Source: Verrucomicrobiota bacterium (lineage in GTDB: Bacteria > Verrucomicrobiota > Verrucomicrobiia > Verrucomicrobiales > Akkermansiaceae). Taken from it: DNA of 64,000 nt. Positions 61,859 to 64,000 of this stretch are shown piece by piece. The stretch lies in NCBI GenBank assembly GCA_030835305.1, contig JAURPJ010000071.1, positions 1 to 64,000 on the forward strand, read 5' to 3'. A model generated the notes under the pieces. That model did not search any database. It saw only the letters and a program-made list of their open reading frames with translations, and had not been told where the DNA came from. How positions within the stretch are numbered: the stretch's first letter is position 1; each line of letters starts with the position of its first letter. The translations under genes and the position numbers were made by a program.

Positions 61859-64000
61859 ATGCGTCTCTTCCCAACTCTCCCGATCATCTCTCTCCTTGGC
61901 CTTCCTGGCAATGCTGCTGAAGCATCAGTGAAACCCGTCAGCTTCTATCAGGACATTCGTCCCATTTTTCAGGCAAACTGTGTCGGTTGTCACCAACCCT
62001 CCAAGGACAATGGCGACTACGTCATGACCGATTTCAAGCGCCTCCTCGCCGGAGGTGAAGAGGCGGTCGCCATCGTCCCGGGCAAACCGGATGAAAGCTA
62101 CCTCATCGAGGAAATCACCCCGGACAAACACGGCGATGCCGAGATGCCAAAAAAGGACGATCCACTTCACGAAATTGAGATCGCCTTGGTCCGCCGCTGG
62201 ATTCAGGAAGGAGCCAAAGATGACACTCCTGAAAATGCCCGGCAGCGATACGATCAGGATCATCCGCCTGTCTACACCAAGCCCCCCGTCATTACCTCGC
62301 TCGACTATTCCCCCGACGGCTCCCTTATCGCCATCTCGGGCTTCCATGAAGTCCTCCTTCAAAAAGCAGACGGCTCCGGGGAAGTGGCTCGCTTGGTCGG
62401 ACTCTCCGAGCGCATTGAATCGGTTCGCTTTTCCCCCGATGGCAAAAAGCTCGCCGTCACCGGAGGCCTGCCCGGACGCATGGGCGAGGTGCAAGTCTGG
62501 GACGTTACCAAAAAGAAGCTCACTCTTTCCGCTCCCGTGACCTTTGACACTGTTTATGGGGCTGCCTGGTCGCCTGATGGCACCAAAATTTCCTTCGGCT
62601 GCTCCGACAACAGCGTGCGCGCAATTGATGCCAAGACCGGAAAACAAGTTCTCTTTCAAGGAGGCCACAACGACTGGGTCTTCGACACCGCCTTCAACCC
62701 AAAAGGCGATCACGTCGTTTCCGTAAGCCGTGACATGACCGCCAAGCTCACCGAACTGGCGACCCAACGGCTCATCGACAATATCACCTCCATCACCCCG
62801 AATGCCCTGAAAGGAGGCATGGCCGCAGTAGTCATGCACCCCACGCGCGATGAAATTGTGGTCGGCGGTTCTGACGGAGTGCCCAAGCTCTACCGCATCT
62901 TCCGCAACACGGCCCGCAAGATTGGAGATGACGCCAATCTCCTCCTCGAATTTCCGCCTCTCAAAGGCCGGGTCTTCGCAGTCGATATTTCCAAAGACGC
63001 TAAACGCATCGCCGCCGGAAGCAGCCTGAATGGCAAAGGGGCGATCCACATTTATGAAGTCGATCCCGAAGCTCAGATTCCGAATGACATCGCGGCCATT
63101 ATCAAGCAGCCAACCCACCAGCGGAATGCCGAGATGAAGGCGAAGCTCAGGAAGCATTTCGAGACCAGCATCAAAACACTCGCCACCGTCCCGGTGCCAG
63201 AATGCGGCATCTTCGCGGTCTCCTTTAATCCCGACGGATCACAAGTCGCCGCCTCCGGCCCCGATGGCATGGTTCGTATTGTCGATGTTTCAGCAGGCAC
63301 GATTTCCAAAAGTTTCCTCCCCGTCACCATCACCCCGGAAGCTAAAATCGTCGAAAAGACTTCCGGCAATACGCGGACCCTCGATAAACGAAAGCCCCTC
63401 GATTCCGAAAAAATTCCGGAAGGCCGTTCGGTCGTCAAACTCAGTGTCGTTCCGGCTGACGCGATCAGGATCGACAATGCCTACCGTTACGCCCAGGTCA
63501 TCGTCTCAGCTCAACTCGATTCCGGCGACGTGATTGACGTGACCCGGATTGCAAAAAAAACTCTCCGGAACGACAAGGCCACCATTTCCGAAACCGGCAT
63601 CGTTCGTGGCGTATCGAATGGCACCAGCGCGATCGATTTTAGCCTCGCCGGTCGCAAGACATCCATTCCCGTCGAGGTCACCGGTCTGAACCAAAAATAC
63701 CTTCCCGCGTGGACCAAGGACGTCAATCCCGTCGTTGCCCGCATGGGTTGCAACGCCGGAACCTGCCATGGGGCCAAGGACGGAAAGAACGGCTTCAAGC
63801 TCTCGCTCCGCGGCTACGATCCACTTTACGACGTCCGCGCCTTCACCGATGACATTTCCTCGCGCCGCGTCAACCTGGCCTCGCCCGATGACAGCCTCAT
63901 GCTGCTCAAGGCCACCTCCGCCGTGCCGCACGAAGGAGGGCAACTCACCAAACCCGGCGATGACTACTATGAAATTATCCGCGCCTGGATTGCCCACGGA
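61859..64000 (+). CDS. PSCyt1-WD40-Ig-PSCyt2 surface cytochrome protein (C-terminus beyond window)
   Basis: 714 codons are inside the window and the frame is still open at the edge. Signal peptide 1-20. PSCyt1: CVGCH at 41-45, then IVPGKPDESYL and a likely Met in AEMPKKDDPLH. WD40-like blades cover about 140-470 (ITSLDYSPDGSLIAIS, ESVRFSPDGKKLAVT, YGAAWSPDGTKISFG, AVSFNPDGSQVAAS). A bacterial Ig-like domain (about 540-620; [23 protein letters not shown]) precedes VNPVVARMGCNAGTCHGAKDG, where C631-x4-C636-H637 is the family's CX4CH variant, and GFKLSLRGYDP. DUF1549/DUF1553 would be expected beyond the edge. It is an envelope redox protein; the reaction is unknown. Confidence 0.88.
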   Translation, partial: MRLFPTLPIISLLGLPGNAAEASVKPVSFYQDIRPIFQANCVGCHQPSKDNGDYVMTDFKRLLAGGEEAVAIVPGKPDESYLIEEITPDKHGDAEMPKKDDPLHEIEIALVRRWIQEGAKDDTPENARQRYDQDHPPVYTKPPVITSLDYSPDGSLIAISGFHEVLLQKADGSGEVARLVGLSERIESVRFSPDGKKLAVTGGLPGRMGEVQVWDVTKKKLTLSAPVTFDTVYGAAWSPDGTKISFGCSDNSVRAIDAKTGKQVLFQGGHNDWVFDTAFNPKGDHVVSVSRDMTAKLTELATQRLIDNITSITPNALKGGMAAVVMHPTRDEIVVGGSDGVPKLYRIFRNTARKIGDDANLLLEFPPLKGRVFAVDISKDAKRIAAGSSLNGKGAIHIYEVDPEAQIPNDIAAIIKQPTHQRNAEMKAKLRKHFETSIKTLATVPVPECGIFAVSFNPDGSQVAASGPDGMVRIVDVSAGTISKSFLPVTITPEAKIVEKTSGNTRTLDKRKPLDSEKIPEGRSVVKLSVVPADAIRIDNAYRYAQVIVSAQLDSGDVIDVTRIAKKTLRNDKATISETGIVRGVSNGTSAIDFSLAGRKTSIPVEVTGLNQKYLPAWTKDVNPVVARMGCNAGTCHGAKDGKNGFKLSLRGYDPLYDVRAFTDDISSRRVNLASPDDSLMLLKATSAVPHEGGQLTKPGDDYYEIIRAWIAHG

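Noticed and set aside
61925-63157. 410-codon minus-strand open frame
   Set aside because: It lies wholly antisense to the cytochrome-WD40 gene, has no signal or motif, and is explained by the codon bias of the real gene.
1-64000. rRNA, tRNA, riboswitch, prophage or CRISPR array
   Set aside because: None was recognised on reading both strands; a covariance-model search would be needed to exclude small RNAs.

Overview
The window reads as part of the chromosome of a PVC-group bacterium, most likely Verrucomicrobiota (Planctomycetota is the alternative). The evidence is the gene content: planctomycete-type surface cytochrome families (PSCyt1/DUF1549/DUF1553, DUF1501, DUF1587/1592/1588/1585, DUF1552), PVC-type heme-binding proteins, DUF1080, four Cys-type sulfatases, CehA/McbA metallohydrolase, Tat-exported Gfo/Idh/MocA and TIM-barrel isomerases, and a lineage-typical double HtrA-like protease. 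Nearly every gene starts with a Sec, lipoprotein or twin-arginine signal, so this is overwhelmingly an envelope/periplasm gene set. No rRNA, tRNA, CRISPR array or prophage was seen.

Layout. 1-2.2 kb: transposon debris (3' end of an IS30-type transposase, a decayed IS5-type transposase) around a SASA-type acetylesterase. 2.2-10.5 kb: DUF1080, a propeller-cytochrome, a Tat-exported isomerase-like protein, a CehA/McbA protein and a sulfatase with an extra C-terminal domain. 10.6-17.2 kb: small secreted proteins and a minus-strand cluster of papain-like peptidase, PQQ-like propeller and isochorismatase-like hydrolase. 17.4-21.4 kb: DUF1592-type cytochrome with its DUF1552 partner. 21.4-30 kb: a 1298-residue CotH/lamin-tail mosaic, a cysteine-ladder beta-helix, a Gfo/Idh/MocA oxidoreductase and a sialidase. 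30-34.2 kb: gene remnants around two sulfatases. 34.2-39.5 kb: overlapping PSCyt1/DUF1549/DUF1553 and DUF1501 genes. 39.6-53.2 kb: a PLA2-like lipoprotein, esterase, phospholipase D-like protein, fourth sulfatase, metallophosphoesterase, two tandem amidohydrolases, an MDR oxidoreductase cluster ending in a broken acuI/yhdH-like gene, a cyanophycinase-like protein and a Tat protein of unknown function. 53.3-64 kb: second isomerase-like protein, a 1385-residue four-heme propeller protein, the HtrA-like double protease, an SLBB fragment, and a cytochrome-WD40-Ig-PSCyt2 protein that runs off the end.

Working together (inference): sulfatases, esterases, sialidase, DUF1080 and isomerase/oxidoreductase proteins fit extracellular or periplasmic breakdown of sulfated, acylated polysaccharide. 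The repeated cytochrome pairs, each next to such enzymes, suggest that oxidation steps are wired to surface or periplasmic electron transfer. No TonB receptor, SusD, sulfatase-maturing enzyme or sugar kinase is present, so uptake and intracellular metabolism must be encoded elsewhere. The window also carries many small gene ruins (IS5, IS30, acuI-like, ECF-kinase fusion scar, PQQ tail, glycosyltransferase head, amber-interrupted membrane protein), which indicates ongoing deletion in this region.
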